NCBI RefSeq assembly: GCF_003269035.1
Contig: NZ_QLTK01000001.1
Span: forward strand, 620,001 to 684,000
Origin: Paraburkholderia bryophila
GTDB taxonomy: Bacteria > Pseudomonadota > Gammaproteobacteria > Burkholderiales > Burkholderiaceae
Direction: 5' to 3'
Length of the DNA stretch: 64,000 bases
Shown: positions 34,992 through 44,053 of the stretch, in pieces
Layout: every line of letters starts with the position of its first letter
How positions within the stretch are numbered: position 1 is the first letter of the stretch
Notes under the pieces: generated by a model
Database searches by the model: none
Seen by the model: only the letters and a program-made list of their open reading frames with translations
What the model was told of the DNA's origin: nothing
Made by a program: the position numbers and the translations under genes

Positions 34992-37097
34992 ATGCTGAAG
35001 ACACTGAAACTTCCTGCGGGCGGCGAGATCGGCATCGTCGCCCTGATCGTGGCGATCATTTCGCTGATGATCCTGCCGCTGCCGCCGACGCTGATCGACG
35101 TTCTGCTCGGCGTCAACATTGCGATCAGCGTGACCCTGCTGATGGTGACGCTGTACGTGCCCGACGTGGTATCGCTCTCGGCGTTCCCCTCGCTGCTGCT
35201 GTTCACGACGCTTTACCGGCTGTCGCTAAACATCGCGTCGACCAAGTCGATTCTGTTGCACGCCGAAGCGGGCCACATTATCGAGAGTTTCGGCGAACTG
35301 GTGGTGGGCGGCAATCTGGTGGTCGGGCTGGTGGTGTTCGTGATTATCACCACGGTGCAGTTCATCGTGATCGCCAAGGGTTCGGAGCGGGTCGCGGAAG
35401 TCGGCGCGCGTTTCACGCTCGACGCGCTGCCCGGTAAGCAGATGAGTATCGACGCCGACCTGCGCGCCAATCTGCTGAGCGCCGAGGAGGCCCGCCGCAA
35501 GCGCGCGACGCTCGCCGTCGAAAGCCAGTTGCACGGCGGCATGGACGGCGCGATGAAGTTCGTCAAGGGCGACGCGATCGCCGGCCTGATCATCACGATG
35601 ATCAATATCGTGGCGGGGATCGCGGTGGGGGTGGCCTATCACAACATGAGCGCGGGCGAAGCGGCGAACCGCTTTTCGATTCTGTCGGTGGGCGACGCGA
35701 TGGTGTCGCAGATTCCGTCGCTGTTGCTCTCGGTCGCGGCCGGCGTGATGATCACGCGCGTTGCCGACGAACGGCAGGCGAAGCCCGCTTCGCTCGGCGA
35801 TGAAATCGGCCGCCAGCTCGGCTCCAGTTCGCGCGCGCTGTATTTCGCGGCGGTGCTGCTGCTCGGCTTCGCGGCGGTGCCGGGCTTTCCCGCCGCGCTA
35901 TTCCTGCTGCTGGCCGCTTCGCTGACGTTCACCGCGTGGCGGCTGGACGCGAAAAAGCCGCAGCAAAGCAGTCACGAACGCGAATCCCTGCACGCCATGC
36001 AACGCTCGGGTTCGAAGATCGACGTGCCGGTGATTCTGGCGCGCGCGCCGCAATTCACCTGTCCGCTCGGCGTGCGCATCGCCCCCGACCTCGTGGCGCG
36101 GCTGACCATGCCGGCGCTCGACAAGTCGTTCGAATCCGAACGCGCGCGGCTGCAGGAAGAACTCGGCCTGCCGTTTCCCGGCATCACCATGTGGACCTAT
36201 GCCGCGCTGCCGGCCTCCACCTGTCAGATCCTCGTGCACGACGTGCCGCAACGGACCATCGAACTACCCGCCGGCAAGGTGATGTTGCCCGAAGCGAGCC
36301 GCCTCGCGCATTCGGCCGCCGCCGTCACGCTGACGGCCGAGGACAGCGCCGCCCTGGACGCGCTCGTCGCGCAAGCCGAAGCCGGTCCGCCGATCGACCC
36401 GAGCGGCGCGCCGACGCGCTGGCTCGAAGAACGCGCGGTGCCGCCGAAGACGCCGGTGTGGCGCGCGGAACAGGCCATCGCGCACGCCTGCGTCGCGCTG
36501 ATGCGGCGTCACGCGCCGTTGTTTCTCGGCATCCAGGAAGTGCAGTGGATGCTCGACCAGCTCGCGGGCGACTATCCGGGTCTGGTCGCCGAGGTGCAGA
36601 AGGTCCTGCCGCCGCAACGGATCGCCGACGTGCTGCGGCGCCTGCTCGAGGAACAGATTTCGATCCGCAATGTGCGCACGATCATGGAAAGCCTGATCAC
36701 CTGGGGACCGAAAGAAAAAGACATGCTGATGCTGACCGAGTACGTACGCGGCGATCTCTCGCGCTTTCTCGCGCATCGGGCGGCAAGCGGCCAGCGGACC
36801 TTGTCGGCGGTGCTGTTCGACATGCCGGTCGAACAGCATATCCGCCAGTCGATCAAGCAGACGCCCACCGGCAATTTCCTCGCGTTGCCGCCGGATGAAG
36901 CTACCTTGCTGATCGACAAGATCCAGTCGTTCGTCGGCGCGACGCCGCGCGAGGGCGTGGCGCTGGTGACCTCGATGGATATTCGCCGTTACGTGCGGCG
37001 CATGATCGAGGCGCGCCTGGGCTGGCTCGCGGTGTATTCGTACCAGGAACTCGGTGAGCACGTCGAGTTGCGGCCGCTCGGCCGCGTGTCGATCTGA
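34992..37097 (+). CDS. hrcV: HrcV (SctV), major export gate
   Basis: A 701-residue LcrD/FlhA family protein. About eight hydrophobic segments fill residues 15-330. The FHIPEP-like signature region reads LYRLSLNIASTKSILLHAEA and GDARFTLD-type loops, with LPGKQMSIDADLRANLLSAE. The large cytoplasmic domain (340-701) forms the nonameric ring that receives substrate-chaperone complexes. It starts 11 nt after hrcU and ends 10 nt before hpaP. Length is typical of the family. Confidence 0.97.
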   Translation: MLKTLKLPAGGEIGIVALIVAIISLMILPLPPTLIDVLLGVNIAISVTLLMVTLYVPDVVSLSAFPSLLLFTTLYRLSLNIASTKSILLHAEAGHIIESFGELVVGGNLVVGLVVFVIITTVQFIVIAKGSERVAEVGARFTLDALPGKQMSIDADLRANLLSAEEARRKRATLAVESQLHGGMDGAMKFVKGDAIAGLIITMINIVAGIAVGVAYHNMSAGEAANRFSILSVGDAMVSQIPSLLLSVAAGVMITRVADERQAKPASLGDEIGRQLGSSSRALYFAAVLLLGFAAVPGFPAALFLLLAASLTFTAWRLDAKKPQQSSHERESLHAMQRSGSKIDVPVILARAPQFTCPLGVRIAPDLVARLTMPALDKSFESERARLQEELGLPFPGITMWTYAALPASTCQILVHDVPQRTIELPAGKVMLPEASRLAHSAAAVTLTAEDSAALDALVAQAEAGPPIDPSGAPTRWLEERAVPPKTPVWRAEQAIAHACVALMRRHAPLFLGIQEVQWMLDQLAGDYPGLVAEVQKVLPPQRIADVLRRLLEEQISIRNVRTIMESLITWGPKEKDMLMLTEYVRGDLSRFLAHRAASGQRTLSAVLFDMPVEQHIRQSIKQTPTGNFLALPPDEATLLIDKIQSFVGATPREGVALVTSMDIRRYVRRMIEARLGWLAVYSYQELGEHVELRPLGRVSI

Positions 37098-37107
37098 GGC
37101 CGCCGCG

Positions 37108-37839
37108 ATGACTCATATCGTGTCGCGCCACGTGCGCGTGATTCCCGGCGAGGCGGACAACGGCACGGCTGGCGACGACGCCGCTGCGCGCCCGGCATCA
37201 CGCGGTCGCGGTTTTGACTACGCCTCGCTGCTTGGACGCAGACGCGCCGTGCTTCGGTTGAATCATCAGGCCGATGCCGATACCGATCGCGGCGCCGGGT
37301 CGCAAGACGATCACCCTGCGGACGACGCTGAAGCCGCCGGGCATGCATCGGTCCCGGCCGCGCCGCGCCCGTTCTTTTGTCACGAAGACGGCGGCGGCCC
37401 GCAAGCGGCCGAAGACGCGGGCGGTTCCAGCGCGAATGGCGCAGCGGGCGCGGGCAACGTGACGCTGCCCGAACGCCTCGCGATCGGCTCGCGCGTCGAA
37501 GACGCCGCACAGCCCGTCGTCTCCGCCGTTTACCGGCAGCAGCAGCGCTTCGTGCAATTGCTCGGCTCGCTGGCGCGCGAGATCGGCGCATTCTGCGGCG
37601 ATCCGTCGATTGCCGAAGCGGGCAACTGGGAAGTGCAACTGCCGCTCGATCAGAAACTGCTGCCGCAGACCACGCTGTATCTGACGCTTTCGCGTTTCAG
37701 TCTGCAGCTTCGGTTCGACACGACCGATACCGTCGCGAGGCAATTACTCTTGGAACACAGCGCACTGCTCGAGCGAGAACTCGACACCTTGCTGCGCGCG
37801 TGGGGTGAAGCCCGCGACATCGAACTGACTGTCTGGTGA
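37108..37839 (+). CDS. hpaP: HpaP (SctP), T3SS substrate-specificity / pilus-length control protein
   Basis: A 243-residue protein between hrcV and hrcQ, the HpaP position. The N-terminal 120 residues are disordered and rich in Ala, Asp, Gly and Arg. The conserved HpaP/T3S4-like domain is at about 135-240, with VVSAVYRQQQRFVQLLGSLA, GNWEVQLPLDQKLLPQTTLY and LSRFSLQLRF. The protein interacts with HrcU during the substrate switch in related systems. Start chosen at 37108, 10 nt after the hrcV stop. Its stop overlaps the hrcQ GTG (37836-37839). Confidence 0.85.
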   Translation: MTHIVSRHVRVIPGEADNGTAGDDAAARPASRGRGFDYASLLGRRRAVLRLNHQADADTDRGAGSQDDHPADDAEAAGHASVPAAPRPFFCHEDGGGPQAAEDAGGSSANGAAGAGNVTLPERLAIGSRVEDAAQPVVSAVYRQQQRFVQLLGSLAREIGAFCGDPSIAEAGNWEVQLPLDQKLLPQTTLYLTLSRFSLQLRFDTTDTVARQLLLEHSALLERELDTLLRAWGEARDIELTVW

Positions 37840-39380
37840 CAGATTCTCCGCGCATGACCTATCCGCTCGACGAGCCGACGACCGAAGATCAAGCCATCGC
37901 CGATCCGCAGGCGGCCGGTGAGCGTGCGCGCACGATGGAATCGGCAGGGTCGTCGGACGAGGCGGCGCGTAGTGAGGCGCGGCTGGCGGCGAGCGCTGCA
38001 CCGGTGGTCGAGGCGACACGGCCGGCGACGGTCCCGGCGCACGCTGCCGCTTCCGCTTCGGCCGGGACGCACGCCGCGCCGATCGCGCCGCTGACGATGC
38101 CGGCCATGACACGCGCCGCCGCGCGGATCACGCGAACCGTCTGCGATACGCGTCTGGCCGGTCATCTGCGCGCGACGCTCGGCATCACCGAATGGCAAGC
38201 GTCGCTGACCGGCACACGCAGCGTCGACGCCTCGTACGTGGACGCCGGTATCGTCGACCTGACGCTCGCTTCCCCTGACGGTGGCGCACCGGTCAGCCTG
38301 CAGCTGTCGCTCGATCTGCATGCCTATCCGGCGCTGTCGATTGCCGCGTGGCCGGACAGCGACGCGCCAGGCGCGAAGCCGCCCGCCGACGCCGCCTTGC
38401 GCCAGGCCGTGGCGGGCGTCGTGCTGGAGCCGTTGCTCGCGCGACTCGGCAGTGCCGGTTTCAAGGACGTACGCGTCGCCGATGTACGCCGTGGACGTCT
38501 CGAGGAGACCCGGCCGCTGCGCGAACTCACGACGGGAAAGGGAAGTCACGCCGTTGCACCGGTGATTGCTCCCGTGATCGCGCTGTCGTTCATGCTTGCC
38601 GGGCGTCGCTATCAGGCCGCGCTGCGTGCGCCGGCCGCCTGCTACGACCTGCTCGACCGCCTGCTACAGGGCGGCGCTGGGACGCAGCCCCCGGACACCG
38701 CGAGTGGCGTCGCCGCCGTCGTAGCAGCAACGGCAACGGCAACGGCCACCGCCGGCAACGACCCGCATACCACCTCCAGATCGTCCGGTCAGCCGCCCTA
38801 TCCGACCGTCGATCTCGACGTGCCCGGCAGCCTGATCCTCGGCGTCAAGCGCCTGCCGGTGGACACGCTGCGCGCACTCGAACCCGGCGACGTGCTGTTG
38901 CGCGCCACCTTCCCCTCGCTCGATGCGGCGCAGCCCGGCACATCGCACGACCTTTCTGCGCCCCGCGCGCGGCTGCGTGCCGTCGCCGCGTGGGGAACCC
39001 CCGGGCTCACCCGTGTGTGCGCCGCTGTGGAAATCGACGGGCAATCGCTCGTCATCGTCAAGGAGCCGAACATGTCAGAAGAGCTGGACCCGGCGAGCGC
39101 CGACGCCGGGCTCGCCATCGACGACCCCGCCGATCCGATCCGGATCGGCGAGCTCGAGCTGCCCGTGCAATTCGAGATCGATACGGTGGCACTACCGCTC
39201 GCCCAGTTGTCGGCGCTCGGCCCAGGTTATGTGCTCGAACTGCCGGTCCCGGCAGCGGACGCCCAATTGCGGCTCGTCGCACATGGCCAGACCATCGGCT
39301 ATGGCGAGCTGGTGACGGTCGGCGAGCACCTCGGTATCCGCATCATTCGCATGGCGCACAGGCATGGTCCAATTCAGTGA
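37836..39380 (+). CDS. hrcQ: HrcQ (SctQ), cytoplasmic sorting-platform/C-ring protein
   Basis: A 514-residue unsplit SctQ. The N-terminus (1-90) is an Ala/Glu-rich extension, the middle carries the divergent SPOA1 domain (about 335-405), and the C-terminal SPOA2 domain is at about 432-505 (IRIGELELPVQFEIDTVALP to HLGIRIIRM). It uses a GTG start overlapping hpaP (an ATG at 37854 is an alternative) and ends 17 nt inside hrcR. A strong internal ribosome site and ATG at 39060-39074 would give a separate 102-residue C-terminal product, as known for other SctQ proteins and as two genes (hrcQa/hrcQb) in Pseudomonas. Confidence 0.92.
   Translation: MTDSPRMTYPLDEPTTEDQAIADPQAAGERARTMESAGSSDEAARSEARLAASAAPVVEATRPATVPAHAAASASAGTHAAPIAPLTMPAMTRAAARITRTVCDTRLAGHLRATLGITEWQASLTGTRSVDASYVDAGIVDLTLASPDGGAPVSLQLSLDLHAYPALSIAAWPDSDAPGAKPPADAALRQAVAGVVLEPLLARLGSAGFKDVRVADVRRGRLEETRPLRELTTGKGSHAVAPVIAPVIALSFMLAGRRYQAALRAPAACYDLLDRLLQGGAGTQPPDTASGVAAVVAATATATATAGNDPHTTSRSSGQPPYPTVDLDVPGSLILGVKRLPVDTLRALEPGDVLLRATFPSLDAAQPGTSHDLSAPRARLRAVAAWGTPGLTRVCAAVEIDGQSLVIVKEPNMSEELDPASADAGLAIDDPADPIRIGELELPVQFEIDTVALPLAQLSALGPGYVLELPVPAADAQLRLVAHGQTIGYGELVTVGEHLGIRIIRMAHRHGPIQ
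39060..39074 (+). promoter_or_regulatory. Internal ribosome binding site and start within hrcQ
   Basis: AAGGAG (39060-39065), six bases, then ATG (39072-39074) in frame at codon 413. The predicted product is 102 residues and contains the complete second SPOA domain. It is a better ribosome site than that of the full-length hrcQ. Confidence 0.65.
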
Positions 39381-40014
39381 TATCACCGGGCTGCTGCTGG
39401 TCGTCGTTGCGATCAGCCTGCTGCCCTTCGTCGCCATGGTCGTCACCTCCTACGCGAAGATCGTGGTCGTGCTCGGCCTGTTGCGCAATGCGCTCGGCGT
39501 GCAGCAGGTGCCGCCGAACATGGTGCTCAACGGCATTGCGATTCTCGTCTCGATCTACGTGATGGCGCCGATCGGCATGCTCGCCGCGAAAACGCTCGAA
39601 GGCCAGCAACTCGCGACGCAGCCGTCGCAAGCGCTGATTCAGGCGTTCGGCGCGGCGCGCGAGCCGTTCCGCGCGTTTCTCGTCAAGCACACCAACGAGC
39701 GGGAAAAGCGCTTCTTTCTACGCTCGGCCTCGGTCGTGTGGCCGAAGGAAGAAGCCGCGCAGATCAAGGAAGACGATCTGATCGTGCTCGCGCCCGCCTT
39801 CACGCTGACGGAGATGACCGACGCCTTCAAGATCGGCTTTCTGCTGTACATCGCGTTTATCGTGATCGATCTGATCATCGCCAACGTGCTGCTCGCGATG
39901 GGCCTGAACCAGGTCACGCCGACCAACGTCGCGATCCCGTTCAAGCTGCTGCTGTTCGTGGTGATGGACGGCTGGTCGACGCTGATTCACGGCCTCGTGA
40001 TGTCCTACAAATAG
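39364..40014 (+). CDS. hrcR: HrcR (SctR), export apparatus membrane protein
   Basis: A 216-residue FliP/SctR family protein with four hydrophobic segments and the family signatures SYAKIVVVLGLLRNALGVQQ and PPNMVLNGIAI near the N-terminus, then IKEDDLIVLAPAFTLTEMTD and FIVIDLIIANVLLAMG. Five SctR copies form the core of the export gate. It overlaps hrcQ by 17 nt and is followed by hrcS after 25 nt. Confidence 0.97.
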   Translation: MVQFSDITGLLLVVVAISLLPFVAMVVTSYAKIVVVLGLLRNALGVQQVPPNMVLNGIAILVSIYVMAPIGMLAAKTLEGQQLATQPSQALIQAFGAAREPFRAFLVKHTNEREKRFFLRSASVVWPKEEAAQIKEDDLIVLAPAFTLTEMTDAFKIGFLLYIAFIVIDLIIANVLLAMGLNQVTPTNVAIPFKLLLFVVMDGWSTLIHGLVMSYK

Positions 40015-40039
40015 CGCGGACTTGCCTTCGGAGATCCAG

Positions 40040-40303
40040 ATGGAAATCGATTCGCTGATCCGCTTCACGACCGAAGGCATGCTGCTGTGCCTGACCGTGT
40101 CGCTGCCGGCGGTGATCGTCGCGGCCGTGGTCGGCCTCGGCGTGTCGTTCCTGCAGGCGATCACCTCGATGCAGGATCAAACCTTGTCGCACGCGGTCAA
40201 GCTGATCGCGGTGACAGTGGTGATCGTGGTCGCCGCGCCGCTGTCGTGCGCGGCGATCCTGCACTTCGCCAACGAAATGATGCAAGCCGCCGTGCCGCTG
40301 TGA
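40040..40303 (+). CDS. hrcS: HrcS (SctS), export apparatus membrane protein
   Basis: An 87-residue FliQ/SctS protein of two membrane helices (MLLCLTVSLPAVIVAAVVGL and VKLIAVTVVIVVAAPLSCAA) joined by the conserved LQAITSMQDQTLS loop. The ATG at 40040 has GGAG seven bases upstream; an in-frame TTG at 40022 is less likely. It completes the SctRST gate with hrcR and the distant hrcT. Confidence 0.96.
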   Translation: MEIDSLIRFTTEGMLLCLTVSLPAVIVAAVVGLGVSFLQAITSMQDQTLSHAVKLIAVTVVIVVAAPLSCAAILHFANEMMQAAVPL

Positions 40304-40339
40304 GGCGGCCCGTGCCGACCCATTCGCGAGGCGATCGAT

Positions 40340-41374
40340 ATGAGCCGCATCTCTCACCAAGGTAACGACGCCGCTGCCGCGCATGCGCAACACACCGCCG
40401 ACGCGCAGCAGAAATCGGCCAATGCGCAAGGTGCGCGCAACGGCGCGCAGTTCGCGGCGCTGTATCGCGGCACGACCAATTTCACGTATGGATCGGACGC
40501 GCAGCGCGGCCCCTCGGTCAGCTCGGTGCGCGCGAAACGCATGGCCGACCAGTTGGCGCGCAAGCGTCGCGCGGCCAAAAAACAGCGCAGCAATGGCGGC
40601 GGTCTCGACGACGACGGCCCGGACGACGCCGAGGCGAATCACGCGGAAGGCCACAAGGTGAATCGCGACGGCGGCGGACGCGGCGGCGGCGGTGGCCAGT
40701 CGCAAGGCGATCACGGCGACGAGCACGGCACCGGAACGGCGCCCGCGATCAAGGCGCGCGGCGATCGCGGCGCGGTGCCCGCGCCGCCGTCCGGCCGGCT
40801 CGACGCGGTCGCGGCGCAGTACGCCCAGCCGGGTCAGGAAGGGGCCCGCGCCGCCGCCGTGCGCGACGCGTGGCGCGGCGACATGCTGAACCTGCGCGGG
40901 CAACTGGCTGCCAATCCGCAGATGCCGCTGGACGCGCGCGTGTTCGAACAGTCGCTCGACCTGCTCGGGGTGCAGCAGCGCATCGGTAGCATTGCAGCGG
41001 CGCTGCCGGGCGCGAATTCCGGCGTGGCTGCGTTGCGTGAGCATGCGGGCGGTGTGGGTGCGCAGGGCGTGACGCGGCTGCCGCCGCCCGAGCGTGTGCA
41101 GCGCTTCAACCTGCTGTTTCCGCTGTTGTGGCTGCATGCGGATAAACCTGCGACGGTGACGCAACGCGCACGCTCGATCGATACGCTGTGCGGGCTGCGC
41201 GGCGGCGTGCTTGGGCGAACCCCCGGTGCGGCTGCGGGTGGTGCCGGTGCAGCCGGTGAAGTCGGCGCATCCGCCGCGCCGGCCACCGCGAACGGCTCCA
41301 CCACCGAAGCCCGCGCCCAGGCTGCCGCGGCCCCGCCGACCCCGCGCCGGGCCTTTCCGGGCGGCAGCGGCTAG
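40340..41374 (+). CDS. hpaA: HpaA-like (Ralstonia HrpV-like) T3SS control protein
   Basis: A 344-residue hydrophilic protein in the hpaA position, directly after hrcS and before hrcD. The N-terminal 140 residues are Gln/Asn/Gly-rich with a basic cluster (KRRAAKKQR near residue 75) that resembles the nuclear-localisation-like sequence of Xanthomonas HpaA. The C-terminal part (150-290) has LDAVAAQYAQPGQEGARA and PPPERVQRFNLLFPLLWL. In Xanthomonas HpaA is both secreted and needed for pilus and effector export. Identity is inferred from order and composition; sequence conservation in this family is low. It ends the hrcU operon; hrcD has its own hrpII box. Confidence 0.75.
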   Translation: MSRISHQGNDAAAAHAQHTADAQQKSANAQGARNGAQFAALYRGTTNFTYGSDAQRGPSVSSVRAKRMADQLARKRRAAKKQRSNGGGLDDDGPDDAEANHAEGHKVNRDGGGRGGGGGQSQGDHGDEHGTGTAPAIKARGDRGAVPAPPSGRLDAVAAQYAQPGQEGARAAAVRDAWRGDMLNLRGQLAANPQMPLDARVFEQSLDLLGVQQRIGSIAAALPGANSGVAALREHAGGVGAQGVTRLPPPERVQRFNLLFPLLWLHADKPATVTQRARSIDTLCGLRGGVLGRTPGAAAGGAGAAGEVGASAAPATANGSTTEARAQAAAAPPTPRRAFPGGSG

Positions 41375-41397
41375 CGGCCAGCCGTTTGCGGCGCGGC

Positions 41398-41421
41398 TTC
41401 GCATCCCATGCGGCGCCTTCG
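41398..41421 (+). promoter_or_regulatory. hrpII/PIP box for the hrcD-hrpD6-hrpY unit
   Basis: TTCG (41398-41401), 16 nt, TTCG (41418-41421), each followed by C. The -10 TACATT (YANNNT) lies at 41454-41459 after 31 nt. hrcD starts 115 nt downstream. Confidence 0.85.
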
Positions 41422-41536
41422 CATCCCTCCGGCCGCACGCCACCTCGCGCGGCTACATTAAAGCCGATCGATCCGGTCGAGCCGCGCACCCCGCGCGCTC
41501 CTCCGGCGCCCCTCCCACCCACCCTGTGCGAGCACG

Positions 41537-42730
41537 ATGAAACTGCTGCGGATACTGACGGGCGTCCACGCGGGAGCGCAGTTGCAGCTCACGCCGGGCA
41601 CGCATCGCGTCGGCGCCGACGACGATGCCGACATCCGCCTCACCGACTGGCGCGGCGCGGATGCGCTGTTGCACGTCGACGCGAGCGGCGTGGTCAGCGC
41701 GCAGCGGGTCGCCGATGCCGCCGCCGTGTCGGCCGCGCAAGGCGCGGACGGCCAGCCCGCCGCGTCGCTAGCCGGCGAGGAAGTGGTGCTGCTGGTGGAC
41801 TTCGTGCCGATGCAATTCGACGACATGATCCTCTGCATCGGCGCGGACGACGCGGCATGGCCGTCCGACCTCGACCTGTTGTCGATGTTGCTGGCGCGGC
41901 CCGCCGAAGCGCGCTTCGCGGCCGAACGCAAGAAACGGCGCCGTTACGTGGGCGCCGTCGCGGCGTGCTTCGTCTTGGGTATCGTGATCGTCGCCGGTTC
42001 GCTGCTGACCACCACGCAGATGAGCCGCGCCGCGCTGCCGCGCAATGCCGACGATCGTGCGCAACGCGTTAGCGAGGCGCTGGCCGCGGCGCATCTGAGC
42101 GGCTTGCAGGCGCACGCCGTCGGCAGCACGGTGGTGGTGACCGGCATGGTCACGAGCCCCGCCGACGACGACGCCGTGCGCACCCTGCTGGCGCGCGTTT
42201 CGCCGGGCGGCCTGGCGCGCAACTACGACGTCGCGCAGAACGACGCGCGCAGTATCGAGGATTCATTGGGTGTGGCGGGCGCGCATGTCCGCTATCTCGG
42301 CGACGGCAACTTCGCGGTGACGGGTGCCGTCAGCAGCCGCGCCGACCTCGACGCCGCGCTGGCGCGGGTGCGCGCCGATCTGGATCCGAACGTGAAAAAC
42401 ATCGTGGTGCAGGTGGCGGAAAACGGCAACGTCGCCGCGGGCAGCGCGGCACCCGCGTCGTATTCCGAAATGATTTCCTCCGACGACGTCCGCTATGCGC
42501 AGACACCGGACGGCGTCAAACATATTTACGCCGTCGACCCGCCCGCGCCGGACAGCGAGGCGAATGGGGCCGGCGGGGCGAAGGACGCCAGCAATACCAG
42601 CACCGCCAGCGCCACCAGCACCGCCGCGATCGTCGACAACGACACCGTGGCCCGCAGCACGGCAGGTGTCGTGCCGCTGCCCAACCCCGCGACCTTGCCG
42701 GCGGCCCAACCCCACGGTCCGGCAAGCTGA
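41537..42730 (+). CDS. hrcD: HrcD (SctD, HrpD5/HrpW), inner-membrane ring protein
   Basis: A 397-residue SctD. The N-terminal FHA-like domain (1-115) includes LLRILTGVHAGAQLQLTPGT and HRVGADDDADIRL. A single membrane helix follows at about 136-155 (GAVAACFVLGIVIVAGSLL). The periplasmic part has two BON-like modules at about 175-300, with VVVTGMVTSPADDDAVRTLL and FAVTGAVSSRADLDAALARV. The last 70 residues are a low-complexity Ala/Ser/Thr/Pro tail. It has its own hrpII box and starts a unit with hrpD6 and hrpY. Confidence 0.9.
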   Translation: MKLLRILTGVHAGAQLQLTPGTHRVGADDDADIRLTDWRGADALLHVDASGVVSAQRVADAAAVSAAQGADGQPAASLAGEEVVLLVDFVPMQFDDMILCIGADDAAWPSDLDLLSMLLARPAEARFAAERKKRRRYVGAVAACFVLGIVIVAGSLLTTTQMSRAALPRNADDRAQRVSEALAAAHLSGLQAHAVGSTVVVTGMVTSPADDDAVRTLLARVSPGGLARNYDVAQNDARSIEDSLGVAGAHVRYLGDGNFAVTGAVSSRADLDAALARVRADLDPNVKNIVVQVAENGNVAAGSAAPASYSEMISSDDVRYAQTPDGVKHIYAVDPPAPDSEANGAGGAKDASNTSTASATSTAAIVDNDTVARSTAGVVPLPNPATLPAAQPHGPAS

Positions 42731-42770
42731 CCCGTCAACCGCTATTGCCCCGTTCAATCAGGAGATCGAC

Positions 42771-43019
42771 ATGTACGAGCAGCTCGAAACCCACGCCAGC
42801 GAATTCAACGATTTGCAGAAGACCCTCGCCGATCCCGCCGGCGCGCCGACAGTGGACGCGATTCGCCAGTCGCTCGAAGCGACCGCGCAGCGGATCAGCG
42901 AAACGCAAGGCGCCACCGACCTCGATCGCAACAATCTGGCCAAGCTGTATCGCGGCTTTCTCGCTGCGTCGCGCGTGATCGCGCGGCTGCAGGAAAAACA
43001 GGCCGGCGCGCGCGCCTGA
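42771..43019 (+). CDS. hrpD6: HrpD6 (HrpX) small T3SS protein
   Basis: An 82-residue helical protein in the position of Xanthomonas HrpD6 and Ralstonia HrpX, between hrcD and the pilin gene. It has LETHASEFNDLQKTLADPAG and LAKLYRGFLAASRVIARLQE. AGGAG lies seven bases before the ATG. Homologues are needed for T3SS function, possibly as a pilin-assembly or sorting factor; the molecular role here is inferred from order and size. Confidence 0.82.
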   Translation: MYEQLETHASEFNDLQKTLADPAGAPTVDAIRQSLEATAQRISETQGATDLDRNNLAKLYRGFLAASRVIARLQEKQAGARA

Positions 43020-43176
43020 CACGGCGGCGCAACGGCTCACCGACGCGCCGGCGCGGCAGCCGGCGCGGCGGGCAACGCGCTTGTCGCGGCGGCGTGGCTC
43101 TCCTGAGCAGCCGACGCGGCGGCAGGTCTCGATGTAGGCCACTCCCACTCTTTATCCCTAGTCACTGGAGGTTCTT

Positions 43177-43344
43177 ATGTCCGTAGGAAGCGCAGGCGGA
43201 ATGATGGCTGGTCTCACGCAGGAAATGGACCAGATGACGATGATGTCTGCCCAGATGCAAGTCGAGCAGAGCATGTATTCATCGGTGGCGAACATTGCGA
43301 AGAGCGGTGCGAGCAACGTCAAGGATGCGTCGCGCGGCAGCTAG
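43177..43344 (+). CDS. hrpY: Putative Hrp pilin HrpY (very short form)
   Basis: A 55-residue protein with a strong ribosome site (TGGAGG, six bases before ATG 43177). It has no cysteine and no signal peptide, a Gly/Met-rich N-terminus (SVGSAGGMMAGL) and an amphipathic C-terminal helix from Met27 to Gly54 of the needle/pilin type. It lies where Ralstonia hrpY and Xanthomonas hrpE lie, after hrpD6. It is shorter than those pilins (83 and 93 residues). Its last 28 residues match the C-terminus of the protein at 44054-44533 without gaps. Position and composition support a pilin or needle subunit, but the short length leaves some doubt. Confidence 0.65.
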   Translation: MSVGSAGGMMAGLTQEMDQMTMMSAQMQVEQSMYSSVANIAKSGASNVKDASRGS

Positions 43345-43441
43345 GCGTCGCTGAGGCGGGCCGCTCGCCGACGGCGGCGGCTCGCATGCGGCCGGTCCCG
43401 TTTGCGTTTTTGTTTCCGACGGGTGCCGGCTGTGTCTTTTC

Positions 43442-43477
43442 AGGCGTTTGCGCCTTTGTGTTTTTTCGCTTTTTTTG
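43442..43477 (+). terminator. Possible terminator after hrpY
   Basis: AGGCG (43442-43446) and CGCCT (43451-43455) pair over a TTTG loop, followed by T-rich sequence with runs of six and seven T. The stem is short (5 bp). It would separate hrpY from hpaB. Confidence 0.45.
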
Positions 43478-43548
43478 CCGGCGCCGCGATGCGGTTTGCC
43501 GGGACATCCGGTTGAGCCGCGCGCGCAACCGCCACGCAGGGTACGAGG

Positions 43549-44004
43549 ATGAGCAGCGAGCGTTACACCAGCCTGATCATGGATCTATGCGCGGTCGTCG
43601 GCCTCGGCGACGCGGACCCTGTGCTGCGCTCACGCTCGATCGAAGTCGAAGGCTTCGACGTGCGGCTCGACTATTTCGAGCGCGACCTCGACGCGATGTA
43701 TGCGAACTTTCATTTCGGCACGGTCACCGCCGGGCGCACGCTCGTCGTGTTCCGCCTGATGCTCGAAGCCAACCTGCTGATCTATGCGCAGGACCAGGCG
43801 CAGCTGGGACTCGACACGGACACCGGCGGCGTCGTGCTGGTGTTGCGGCTGCCGTTCGCCGACGACCTCGACGGCAACGCGCTCGCCGATCTGCTCGCGC
43901 ACTACGCGGAGCACGGCCGCTACTGGCGGCAAAACATCGTGGAATCGAGCGACGAGATGTTCGAGGGCATCGCGTCGGGGGAGTTTTTCTGGTTGCGGGC
44001 TTAG
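43549..44004 (+). CDS. hpaB: HpaB, general T3SS effector chaperone
   Basis: A 151-residue CesT-fold chaperone. Its sequence, with LIMDLCAVVGL, SIEVEGFDVRLDYFERD, TVTAGRTLVVFRLMLEANLL and AHYAEHGRYWRQNI, agrees with the HpaB family of Ralstonia and Xanthomonas along its whole length. HpaB binds many effectors, delivers them to the HrcN ATPase and prevents premature export. The start is at 43549. It lies 204 nt after hrpY behind a possible terminator, with no hrpII box seen, so its transcription may depend on read-through or on another promoter. Confidence 0.92.
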   Translation: MSSERYTSLIMDLCAVVGLGDADPVLRSRSIEVEGFDVRLDYFERDLDAMYANFHFGTVTAGRTLVVFRLMLEANLLIYAQDQAQLGLDTDTGGVVLVLRLPFADDLDGNALADLLAHYAEHGRYWRQNIVESSDEMFEGIASGEFFWLRA

Positions 44005-44053
44005 GGTTCCGAATGCGGGCCTGGCGGCGCACGCAGCGGACCCCGATATAACG

